A stretch of DNA of 20,522 nucleotides from contig JAJYLM010000019.1 of NCBI GenBank assembly GCA_021787655.1, positions 1-20,522 on the forward strand, read 5' to 3'. Below, piece after piece: positions 14,657 to 20,522 of this stretch. Within the stretch, counting starts at the first letter, position 1; every line of letters starts with the position of its first letter. A model generated the notes under the pieces. The model was not told the origin of the DNA. It worked only from the letters and a program-made list of their open reading frames with translations, and did no database searches. The position numbers were made by a program, and so were the translations under genes. Source of the DNA: a bacterium (lineage in GTDB: Bacteria; JAMCPX01).

Positions 14657-15199
14657 TTAAAAATTGCTGTGCATGGCATCGAACGCCCGGCGGGTCATGG
14701 TAATGGCGAGGGTGTTGATCGTGTCCCGCTCGCGCTCCTTGGTGAGCAGGGGGTCGTTGATGGGGTAGAAGTCCAGACTCTCGGTAAACCCCTTCATCTC
14801 CCAGAGGGTCTTGCCGGTGATGACCTGGACGAGCTTGATATTGACGGTGATGGTCAGCTGGTAGACCGTTGCAATGCCCGAGCCCGAAAAAAAGACGGGG
14901 ACCGAACTGTAGGATACGATCGTTCCGTCGATGACCCCCTCTGCTCCGGATTCCGGAACAAGCTGTGCATCCGAAGAATCCGCGATGGTCTTTCTCATTG
15001 CAGAGGTGAACAGGTCTTCTATCGCAACTTCGTTCGTCAGGTTGATAAACACCGGGACATACAGCCTGCTGACCTTGAGCGGCACCACACCGGTGCCTCT
15101 CCCGAAATTATAACCGCACCCTGCGACGGATGCGGTTATAACGAGAATCACTGCTGTCCAGACGACGTATAAATGTTCTTTTGCCGTGTTCAATTGCAA
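14657..15199 (-). CDS. lptE: LPS-assembly lipoprotein LptE
   Basis: This is a 180-residue outer-membrane lipoprotein that plugs the LptD barrel and helps insert lipopolysaccharide in the outer leaflet. The signal peptide ends at the lipobox VAGC. The mature part starts CGYNF, the conserved LptE opening, and continues with LYVPVFINLTNEVAIED, typical of the LptE/RlpB family. Its place directly before holA matches the frequent lptE-holA pair; leuS, often upstream, is not here. The start is uncertain: the frame can begin at TTG 15199 or TTG 15193, and an internal GTG would truncate the signal peptide. I keep 15199 because it gives a complete signal peptide, but no clear ribosome site is visible. 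Two adjacent hairpins lie just upstream. Confidence 0.88.
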   Translation of the reverse strand: MQLNTAKEHLYVVWTAVILVITASVAGCGYNFGRGTGVVPLKVSRLYVPVFINLTNEVAIEDLFTSAMRKTIADSSDAQLVPESGAEGVIDGTIVSYSSVPVFFSGSGIATVYQLTITVNIKLVQVITGKTLWEMKGFTESLDFYPINDPLLTKERERDTINTLAITMTRRAFDAMHSNF

Positions 15200-15208
15200 C
15201 GGGTGAAT

Positions 15209-15241
15209 GGTACTGAAACGTACCGGAACGCAGGGCGTTCC
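15209..15241 (-). other. Two adjacent hairpins between the coiled-coil gene and lptE
   Basis: On the transcribed (minus) strand, GGAACGC-CCT-GCGTTCC (15241-15225) is a perfect 7-bp stem with a 3-nt loop. It is followed immediately by GGTAC-GTTTCA-GTACC (15224-15209), 5 bp with a 6-nt loop. Together they fill most of the 56-nt gap and end 9 nt before the lptE start. There is no T-run, so they are not a classic terminator. They could cap the upstream mRNA, mark a processing site or limit lptE translation. Confidence 0.55.
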
Positions 15242-15255
15242 CGGGAAGACCTCCC

Positions 15256-15672
15256 TTACATCCCGGAGGCTTCAGACTGCTTCTTTTTTGCCGTGACCTT
15301 TATCTTCTTCGATGATTTTGCCGTTGTCTTCTTCTTCTTGTTCGTGGCATCCTTGTACATCTTTTCTGCCTGCTTTCTGTAGCCCTCGATCTTGCCCTTG
15401 ATATCGGAAACAGTGCTTTCTGCCCTGTCCTTGTAGATCTTCAATGCTTTGTCCTGAAGGTCCTTGAATATCTTCTCATACCTCTTTTGCTCGGCCTCCA
15501 CTTTCTTGACGACATTCTTGATCTGGGGATTGTCTGCCGCAAGCTTGGTGATATCTTTCGTCGTTTTCACGACCAGGTCCTGAACCTGCGCCTGCGTTTT
15601 TTTTACGAGTTCCTGTGCATCGTCCTTGAATTGCTTCATGACGTCCAATAACCGTGTTTGTTTTGCTGCCAT
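15256..15672 (-). CDS. Lysine-rich coiled-coil protein of unknown function
   Basis: This is a 138-residue soluble, highly charged protein that I do not recognise. Residues about 5-110 are almost entirely helical heptad-type sequence, with no signal peptide, no Cys and no Trp. The C-terminal tail (about 112-132) is a basic Lys/Ala/Ser/Thr stretch (NKKKKTTAKSSKKIKVTAKKK) like those of histone-H1-like bacterial proteins. This could mean DNA or RNA binding. Phasin-like or stress-protectant (LEA-like) roles would fit the helical part equally well. It has a strong ribosome site (AAGGAGG, 5 nt before the ATG) and its own near-consensus promoter, so it is probably abundant. lptE follows after 56 nt. 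Function is not assigned. Confidence 0.8.
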   Translation of the reverse strand: MAAKQTRLLDVMKQFKDDAQELVKKTQAQVQDLVVKTTKDITKLAADNPQIKNVVKKVEAEQKRYEKIFKDLQDKALKIYKDRAESTVSDIKGKIEGYRKQAEKMYKDATNKKKKTTAKSSKKIKVTAKKKQSEASGM

Positions 15673-15698
15673 AAAAACCTCCTTAAAGTTTATTTTTC

Positions 15699-15727
15699 TG
15701 TATATAGGATAACCATAGAAAAGTCAA
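15699..15727 (-). promoter_or_regulatory. Sigma70-type promoter of the coiled-coil gene
   Basis: On the minus strand, TTGACT (15727-15722) and TATACA (15704-15699) are separated by exactly 17 nt, each matching five of six consensus bases. The expected start of transcription is near 15692, giving a leader of about 20 nt that contains AAGGAGG before the ATG at 15672. This is the best promoter in the window and separates the coiled-coil/lptE/holA unit from the upstream cassette. Confidence 0.75.
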
Positions 15728-15771
15728 AAGTAAACTTCACACGTGCGTGCATGCGCGTCGTGCAGCGGCTG

Positions 15772-16845
15772 TCACAGGCTGTAACTCAGACCTGCGATCC
15801 AAACGGTCTGCGGCGTTACCGGCGCCGTACCCGATGCTTGATTGATGCTGCGGGCGAGCGACAGGGATGCTGCCAGTGCGACCCTCAGGCCGCGCACCGG
15901 GGTGTAGAAGATGATACCGGGCGTGAGGAAGACAGGGTTCTGGTCAAAGGAAACGCTGGAGTATGCCGAATCGTTGACAGCGTACGAGTTGTACGCACCT
16001 GCGAACTGAGCCGTAAATTCCAGCATGGGTTCGATGTAATAGTGCGGCAGGGGGAACAGGAGCGAACACCCGATCAGCGTCTGGTCGTCTCCGCGGACGC
16101 CCATTGCGTACTTGCCCGCCGGCGGGATGAAGTGCACAGTATCAGACTGCAGGAGGCTGCCCGTGTTGTCCCAGAGGTAACCGGCACGGAGATTGATGAT
16201 CAGGGGAAAGGAGACTGCGGAGTCCTGCAGGTCGTACGATGCAAGGAAACTCAGCGTGTAGCTCGTTGCATTGCCGTTATAACCGCCGGTTCCGGTACTG
16301 CCGGTCTTGCTGTAGGTCAGGACCTCGCCGAGCCCTGCGACACTCAACCCCGGCAGGACCTGCAGGCCTGCCTTGACGCCTATGCGGAGGTCTCCTGAAT
16401 ACTGCAACGACTGCGAGCCGATTGTACTCGAGGAATCGAGCGTATCGATCGAGAGTTCGAGGTTCCCGAGCGGTGCATACGAAAAAGCCCCATGCACGGT
16501 ATCGTTGTTGAATGTCATACCGCTGCCGAGGAGGTTGTTCTGGCTGGCGTAGGTATTGTAGATCGCGGCACTCGCACTACCCTGCTGAATAAAAGCAGAA
16601 GGAACATCGATAGAGCCGTTCTGACCCGAGATGGAAACGGGAGGGATAGTTGCACACTGCGAAGACGGCAGGGATGCTGTGTCGTACGCAGGGGGTGCGA
16701 TCACCTGCTGTGCCGGGGCGCCGGCGTGTGCGCGAAACGGCAGGAGCAGTATCCCGGCGGCTGACATGAAGATGACGATGAGGACGGCTGCCCTGCTGAT
16801 TGCAGGCGCATTCGGGCGCAGAGACCTTTGTTGTGCAGTAATCAT
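15772..16845 (-). CDS. Putative outer-membrane beta-barrel protein
   Basis: This is a 357-residue secreted protein. A long N-terminal signal peptide has a hydrophobic core (AAVLIVIFMSAAGILLLPF) and a probable cleavage after AHA. The rest is a chain of alternating, Gly/Ser/aromatic-rich amphipathic strands (for example LELSIDTL, YTLSFLASYDL, YYIEPMLEFTAQF, LRVALAASLSLA), ending GLSYSL as barrels often do. I recognise no named family; it may be a porin-like or transporter-like barrel. The open frame extends further upstream, but I choose ATG 16845: it has GGAAG upstream and its ATGA overlaps the stop of the radical SAM gene, implying translational coupling. It is the last gene of the four-gene cassette and could export or anchor its product. 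That role is inference only. Confidence 0.75.
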   Translation of the reverse strand: MITAQQRSLRPNAPAISRAAVLIVIFMSAAGILLLPFRAHAGAPAQQVIAPPAYDTASLPSSQCATIPPVSISGQNGSIDVPSAFIQQGSASAAIYNTYASQNNLLGSGMTFNNDTVHGAFSYAPLGNLELSIDTLDSSSTIGSQSLQYSGDLRIGVKAGLQVLPGLSVAGLGEVLTYSKTGSTGTGGYNGNATSYTLSFLASYDLQDSAVSFPLIINLRAGYLWDNTGSLLQSDTVHFIPPAGKYAMGVRGDDQTLIGCSLLFPLPHYYIEPMLEFTAQFAGAYNSYAVNDSAYSSVSFDQNPVFLTPGIIFYTPVRGLRVALAASLSLARSINQASGTAPVTPQTVWIAGLSYSL

Positions 16846-17912
16846 GGCTTCTTCCTTCCGGGCACATGCCGTTTCATCCTGTGGGTGTGCCTGGTTTTCA
16901 GGACATCCTGTGCCCAGGGATTGTCCGGGAACTTTTCCATCCAGTCTATCTTGCCGAAATACTTGGAACAATAGTAACAGGAAAATGCATCAAGCTCGGT
17001 CAGCTGGTTGTTCTTGATCAGTTCGATCTTGTCGAGGTTGAAGGTGTGGATTGCATCTGCCCATGCCTTGTGCGCGTCGAACAGGCTCACGGTGTTGAGG
17101 TCGGCAACGACGTCGAGTCCTTCGTCGTCAGCGTCCCGGTATCCGGAGATCTGGCAGCAGAACGAGAGCCTGCCTTTGTAGTCGATGTTCGGGGAGTACA
17201 TGGTCAGCGCCCTGCACTGGAAGAACGGGAGCTGCTCATGATGTCCCAGCGAAAAATTGATCTCGATCTTCATTGCCTTCTTGAGTTTCTCGACCCGTGC
17301 CTCTGCCTCGCGGTACTGCTGCGGCGAAAGAACGAGGTCCTGCGCGAACGCAAGCGTCGTCGGTTCGAGGTGTGCGTAGAACAGCCGCTTGAGGCCGAGC
17401 TCGGACGCGAGCATCGCCATCTGTTCTATCTCGCCGAAGTTCTTCTTGTTGACCGTGATCTGGACGCTGATGTCCACGCCCTTGACCCGAAGGATGCTGA
17501 TCGCCTGGAGGATCTTTTTGAACGATCCCTTTCCCCGGATAAAGTCGTGGGTCGTCTCGTTCGCGCCGTCGAGGGAGATGGATATGCCGGACAGCTTGTG
17601 CATGCGCCCGGGATGTGCCGGGTCATTGAGCATCTTCCAGACGGAGAGGAAGTTCCAGGCATTCGTCACGAAGTGGTAGGTATAATCGTACGCGACCACG
17701 GTATCGACGATCCTGTCGAACTGCGGGTGCAGGGTCGGCTCGCCGCCGGTAAATGCGACGTGCTGGAGGCTGTACGCCTTCGCCTGCTTCAGGATGCTGT
17801 CGAACAGCCCGGTGGATATGGAGCTGCGCATGTCTGACTTGTCCCGCAGACAGTGAAGGCAGTTGAGGTTGCATTTGTTCGTCAGCTCAAAACTCATCTC
17901 GTAAAACGACAT
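16842..17912 (-). CDS. Radical SAM protein with partial SPASM-type C-terminus
   Basis: This is a 356-residue radical SAM enzyme. The cluster-binding motif CxxxCxxC is C14, C18 and C21 (KCNLNCLHC), and the SAM-binding GGEP is at 56-59. The middle (SISLDGANETTHDFIRG, then VQITVNKKN) matches PqqE/MoaA-like enzymes. In the C-terminal part C233-x13-G247-x4-C252 fits the first half of the SPASM motif; C253 and the pair C312/C315 follow, but the remaining SPASM cysteines are missing. At most one auxiliary iron-sulfur cluster, perhaps of twitch type, seems likely. AAGGAG lies 7 nt before the ATG. The gene is 25 nt after the HprK-like gene, and its TGA overlaps the start of the membrane-barrel gene. 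The substrate (peptide or sugar) is unknown. Confidence 0.88.
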   Translation of the reverse strand: MSFYEMSFELTNKCNLNCLHCLRDKSDMRSSISTGLFDSILKQAKAYSLQHVAFTGGEPTLHPQFDRIVDTVVAYDYTYHFVTNAWNFLSVWKMLNDPAHPGRMHKLSGISISLDGANETTHDFIRGKGSFKKILQAISILRVKGVDISVQITVNKKNFGEIEQMAMLASELGLKRLFYAHLEPTTLAFAQDLVLSPQQYREAEARVEKLKKAMKIEINFSLGHHEQLPFFQCRALTMYSPNIDYKGRLSFCCQISGYRDADDEGLDVVADLNTVSLFDAHKAWADAIHTFNLDKIELIKNNQLTELDAFSCYYCSKYFGKIDWMEKFPDNPWAQDVLKTRHTHRMKRHVPGRKKP

Positions 17913-17937
17913 TGTGTCTCCTTTATGGGTGCGCCTC

Positions 17938-18891
17938 TTATGTACCGGTACTTTTAAAAATAATCAATGGATCCTGAAGCAGGTCCCTCCCGCAGGAACA
18001 CAGGTAGGCGTGCGTCTGGTGCAGGAGTGCGTTCAGTACCCGGACGTGGGTGCCGGCGGTTTCGTGGTGGAAGAACAGCATGAGCGACTGGGGTATGAGC
18101 AGGGACATGGCCCGGGTCGGTTCGATGGCCTCGACCTTCGAGTGCTGCCTGTCCCCGGGCTGGAGAAAGACGATAGTGTCGGGTGTGATGCTTCCGGCGG
18201 TGCTGAACCTTCGGTACGGGACAGACGCCTTGTGGAACGGCGGTCGTGGTGGTTTGATACCGCGGAGCCGGGCCTTGTACAGAGCCAGTGTTTCTGCGGT
18301 CACGTGGATGTCTTTTTTGAATCCAACGGCGCGTACCGCACCGTCATCGTGCCTGAGGAACACAGCGTCGTCAGAGCAGAGCCGGTAACCGTTGAACAGC
18401 AGTCCGAGGGAGAGGGTCGTCTTGCCGGACATGCCCATGCCGCACAGCAGGACAGACCTGTTCCTGCTGCGCACGGCACTCGCGTGGAGGTAGTACAGGC
18501 CGTGCAGCCGGAGCAGGTCGATGATGGCAATGGTGATGAAGATGGAGACGAATTCAGTGCCCCGTTCCAGGATCCGCGGATCGACGTACGCATCCACGGT
18601 ACCGCTGCGGTGGTCGACGGTGACGAACGTGCTGGTGTCCGAGAGCAGCAGGCCATGTTCCAGCCGGTAGCCCTTGATCCTGCCGTAGGTGAACAGGACT
18701 GGCCTGTGTGCGGGCTGGATCGGGGATGTCCTGCGGGACGTGAGGTTCATGGTTATCCGCCTGCCTGCAGGCATGCGCCTGAGGAAGGTATAGCCGGAAA
18801 AAAAATCCTTCACAGCCCGGAACAGACTGGGGTCGTCGGCATTGACTGCGACGGGAATCCCGGACATCCTGAACACGCAGATGTGGTTCAT
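17938..18891 (-). CDS. HPr-kinase-related P-loop protein
   Basis: This 317-residue protein has a central kinase core like the C-terminal domain of HPr kinase/phosphorylase. HASAV (H136) is followed by the Walker A GMGMSGKT (G151-T158) and the acidic SDDAV (173-177). The first ~125 residues are a separate domain that I cannot assign. True HprK regulates sugar uptake through HPr; neither HPr nor other PTS parts are visible here. The sequence looks more like the HprK relatives found beside radical SAM or peptide-modification genes. The open frame could start at 18948, but ATG 18891 forms an ATGA overlap with the nucleotidyltransferase stop and is preferred. Possible roles are phosphorylation of a small molecule, peptide or sugar that feeds the neighbouring enzymes; the substrate is not predictable from sequence. 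Confidence 0.8.
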   Translation of the reverse strand: MNHICVFRMSGIPVAVNADDPSLFRAVKDFFSGYTFLRRMPAGRRITMNLTSRRTSPIQPAHRPVLFTYGRIKGYRLEHGLLLSDTSTFVTVDHRSGTVDAYVDPRILERGTEFVSIFITIAIIDLLRLHGLYYLHASAVRSRNRSVLLCGMGMSGKTTLSLGLLFNGYRLCSDDAVFLRHDDGAVRAVGFKKDIHVTAETLALYKARLRGIKPPRPPFHKASVPYRRFSTAGSITPDTIVFLQPGDRQHSKVEAIEPTRAMSLLIPQSLMLFFHHETAGTHVRVLNALLHQTHAYLCSCGRDLLQDPLIIFKSTGT

Positions 18892-19586
18892 GCCCGGAAC
18901 AGCCTCTGCGCCTGTTCGAGGCGTTGCGGACTGCCGATATCGATCCACATGCCGGCGTGGACATAGCCCGCGATGCGCTGTTTATCGTTGAGCATGCCGG
19001 GATACATGTGCACGGTCGTCGAAGGCTGGTCCGGCTGGTCCGGTATGTAGCGGAGCACATCGGGCGTGAGGAACTGGATGCCGGTAAAGATGTACGGGAC
19101 TGTGCCCCGGACCGCGGTAAACAGGCTGCGTACGTTGCCGTGACCGTCGAGGTAGATGTTTGCCGGCGCAGGCTGGCCGGGACCCGGTGCTGCGAGGACC
19201 ATCACAGCGCCTGCCTGTTTTTCGGCGAGCAGGGGAGGGAGCAGCGTCAGATCGAGATCGAACAGGATGTCGCCGTTGATGAGAAAGAACGGTTCGTCGA
19301 GGAACGCGCGTGCCTGGAGCAGCGCACCGCCGGTTCCGCGGATGACAGGCTCCGGCGAATAACGGAGTGCAAGACCGTAGCGCGAGCCGTCACCCAGCCT
19401 GTCCTGTATTTTGTTGCCGAGGTGGTGGAGGTTGATGATGACCTCCCTGACGCCGGCCTTTTTCACTGCGCCGAGCGTGTACTCGATGAGGGGCTTTCCG
19501 TTGATCTCAATGAGCGGTTTCGGGATTGTTTCGGTCAGCGGGCGGAGTCTCGTTCCAAAACCGGCAGCAAGTATCATCGCTTTCAT
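18888..19586 (-). CDS. Sugar-1-phosphate nucleotidyltransferase (MurU/RmlA-like)
   Basis: This is a 232-residue single-domain NTP transferase that should join a sugar-1-phosphate to an NTP, releasing pyrophosphate. The signature is clear: LAAGFGTRLRPLT (6-18), then PKPL (22-25), the metal-binding D106 in NGD, and D216 in the C-terminal MWIDIGSPQRL. Length and C-terminus resemble MurNAc-1-phosphate uridylyltransferase (MurU, ~223 residues), but mannose-1-phosphate guanylyltransferase-like activity cannot be excluded. MurU normally works with the anomeric kinase AmgK; no AmgK-like gene is visible, and the next gene is the HprK-like kinase, overlapping it by 4 nt (ATGA). It is the first gene of the minus-strand cassette. 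I saw no convincing promoter or strong ribosome site in the 159-nt gap upstream. Confidence 0.88.
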   Translation of the reverse strand: MKAMILAAGFGTRLRPLTETIPKPLIEINGKPLIEYTLGAVKKAGVREVIINLHHLGNKIQDRLGDGSRYGLALRYSPEPVIRGTGGALLQARAFLDEPFFLINGDILFDLDLTLLPPLLAEKQAGAVMVLAAPGPGQPAPANIYLDGHGNVRSLFTAVRGTVPYIFTGIQFLTPDVLRYIPDQPDQPSTTVHMYPGMLNDKQRIAGYVHAGMWIDIGSPQRLEQAQRLFRA

Positions 19587-19745
19587 GATTATCCATTATC
19601 ACAAGCGCCGCAGTTTGCAACGACTCTCGATTTGCCGGTTCAAAGTCTACGGGTGGTTTACGAGATTCACCATACTTAAAAAAGCAAATTCCTTTTTTTA
19701 ATCTTCAAGGTTGAATCTTTAAGGTTAAATTGTTAGATGGAGTGA
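19587..19745. other. Divergent intergenic region, AT-rich
   Basis: This is the longest gap in the window, between the minus-strand nucleotidyltransferase and the plus-strand methyltransferase. It is AT-rich compared with the rest and contains A- and T-runs (AAAAAAG at about 19678-19684, CTTTTTTT at about 19692-19699) and a 14-bp tandem repeat. It must carry divergent start signals unless one gene is read through from outside. I could not identify a promoter with good spacing for either side. Confidence 0.5.
19700..19727 (+). repeat. 14-bp tandem repeat upstream of the methyltransferase
   Basis: AATCTTCAAGGTTG (19700-19713) is followed directly by AATCTTTAAGGTTA (19714-19727), 12 of 14 bases identical. 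The second copy ends 18 nt before the methyltransferase ATG. It could be a paired binding site for a regulator or a chance duplication in AT-rich DNA. Confidence 0.5.
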
Positions 19746-20522
19746 ATGCCGGACAATCAGCAAAATCACATTGTAAAAAAGTATGGTCAATCCCTGGAGA
19801 TCAGGGCATTCAGCGAATATGCCAAAAGAGGCCTTGACGAGTACGAGAGGAATGCCTTTGACCAGATCATAAAAAAAGATGACACTGTGCTTGATCTTGG
19901 CTGCGGGGCAGGCAGGGAGGCGAAGGCAATCGCAGGCCAATGCTCGAAGGTTTATGCACTTGATCTCGTTCCGGGCATGTTAAGAACGGCACGGGGTTTT
20001 GCAGGCGAAACCAACGTCTACTTTATGCGTGCAGACGCAACCTCTCTTCCTGTGCGCAGCAGCTCGGTGGATGTGGTCCTGATGGCGAAACAATTCATGA
20101 ACCATATCACTGGATCTCAGCAGCGTACCGTAACCATGAGCGAGGCGTACAGGGTGCTGAAGCCCGGTGGCAGGATTTATTTGACGGTGCATAACAATTT
20201 GTTCAATATCGGCATCGTCCACCTGCTGAATAACCTGTATAAAATGATACATGCCGGTCCGGCACCGAACAAACCTGCACAACCGGGGGGCAGCGGTACC
20301 AGCGGTGCAGACCTTTCAAGCCTGCTCGCAGGATTCTTTTTTTTAAAACCGAGGAGCATTGCTGTGAATGCGTACAGGAGGTTGATGTCGAAAATAAACA
20401 AGGGGTACAACGGGAAAGAGGCTGGAGATTGGGAGATATCGCACGTCAGCGATGCACTCAGCCCGTACACATCTCCGTACCATAATTACACGGTACGGGA
20501 GCTCTCTGCATTGGCCCGCAGT
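19746..20522 (+). CDS. Class I SAM-dependent methyltransferase, 3'-truncated by window edge
   Basis: An open frame runs from ATG 19746 to the last base of the window (259 codons, no stop), so the C-terminus is missing. Motif I VLDLGCGAGREA (48-59) is the SAM-binding loop. An acidic residue follows in VYALDL (motif II-like), then RADATSLPVRSSSVDVVLMA, and EAYRVLKPGGRIYLTV is the typical post-motif strand. This is the methyltransferase type 11/25 pattern (small-molecule, lipid or quinone methylation); the substrate cannot be predicted. An in-frame upstream ATG at 19737 is followed by a stop after one codon, so 19746 is the likely start, with GGAG only 3 nt upstream. Codon and base use are more AT-rich than in the neighbours, which may mean later acquisition. 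Confidence 0.88.
   Translation, partial: MPDNQQNHIVKKYGQSLEIRAFSEYAKRGLDEYERNAFDQIIKKDDTVLDLGCGAGREAKAIAGQCSKVYALDLVPGMLRTARGFAGETNVYFMRADATSLPVRSSSVDVVLMAKQFMNHITGSQQRTVTMSEAYRVLKPGGRIYLTVHNNLFNIGIVHLLNNLYKMIHAGPAPNKPAQPGGSGTSGADLSSLLAGFFFLKPRSIAVNAYRRLMSKINKGYNGKEAGDWEISHVSDALSPYTSPYHNYTVRELSALARS

Noticed and set aside
15705..15771. Terminator after the outer-membrane protein gene
   Set aside because: Short repeats such as GGCTGT-CACA-GGCTGT are direct, not inverted, and the GCATGC-rich stretch forms only an imperfect stem without a T-run.
16866..17837. Long plus-strand open frame opposite the radical SAM gene, and similar ones opposite the HprK-like and nucleotidyltransferase genes
   Set aside because: Shadow frames: the minus-strand genes have clear catalytic motifs, ribosome sites and stop/start overlaps, and the plus-strand translations show no domain.
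17938..18891. Calling the P-loop protein a true HPr kinase/phosphorylase (hprK)
   Set aside because: The N-terminal domain differs, no HPr or PTS gene is nearby, and the context with radical SAM and nucleotidyltransferase genes points to another substrate.
19678..19699. Bidirectional terminator from AAAAAAG/CTTTTTT pairing upstream of the methyltransferase
   Set aside because: The stem would be almost only A-U pairs and too weak; it also lies between divergent gene starts, where no transcript needs to end.
1..20522. CRISPR arrays, insertion sequences, prophage or toxin-antitoxin genes
   Set aside because: No regularly spaced repeats, no transposase or integrase motifs and no paired small toxin/antitoxin frames were found on either strand.

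Overview
The window is a piece of chromosome from a Gram-negative bacterium. It carries LptE, an NlpD-type lipoprotein and an outer-membrane beta-barrel protein. Most of it has high GC, and there are no phage, transposon or CRISPR signatures. The block pheS-pheT-ihfA-merR-tRNA(Pro)-surE-pcm-nlpD resembles what I recall from Geobacter-like Desulfobacterota and related deep Gram-negative lineages. I favour Desulfobacterota or Nitrospirota, but sequence reading alone cannot decide between them.

Layout. (1) 1-6964, plus strand: the 3' two thirds of rpoB (start lies outside the window) and complete rpoC. (2) 7061-13441, plus strand: pheS, pheT, ihfA, a small MerR-type regulator, tRNA-Pro(GGG), surE, pcm and nlpD. 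Spacings are tight and several genes overlap, so much of this is probably cotranscribed. (3) 13514-13822: rpsT, with its own candidate promoter region. It is convergent with holA and overlaps it. (4) 13791-15672, minus strand: a lysine-rich coiled-coil protein with a clear sigma70-type promoter, then lptE and holA. (5) 15772-19586, minus strand: a compact four-gene cassette of sugar-1-phosphate nucleotidyltransferase, HPr-kinase-like P-loop protein, radical SAM protein with a partial SPASM motif, and outer-membrane protein. Two of its three junctions are ATGA stop/start overlaps. (6) 19746-end, plus strand: a divergent class I methyltransferase cut by the window edge, in visibly more AT-rich DNA.

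The first half is housekeeping: transcription, tRNA charging, nucleoid architecture, protein and nucleotide repair, envelope maintenance. The candidate new system is the cassette at 15772-19586. It looks like an activated-sugar or peptide/surface modification pathway of unknown product. No precursor peptide, PqqD-like chaperone or cognate sugar kinase is visible in the window.

Smaller structural points: tandem SD+GTG repeats at the 5' end of pcm, which also encode a periodic Cys peptide in another frame; a perfect dyad centred on a TTGACA box inside pheT upstream of ihfA-merR; a tRNA placed 15 nt before surE; and a convergent rpsT/holA coding overlap. No gene-free stretch reaches 300 bases; the longest is 19587-19745 (159 bases).
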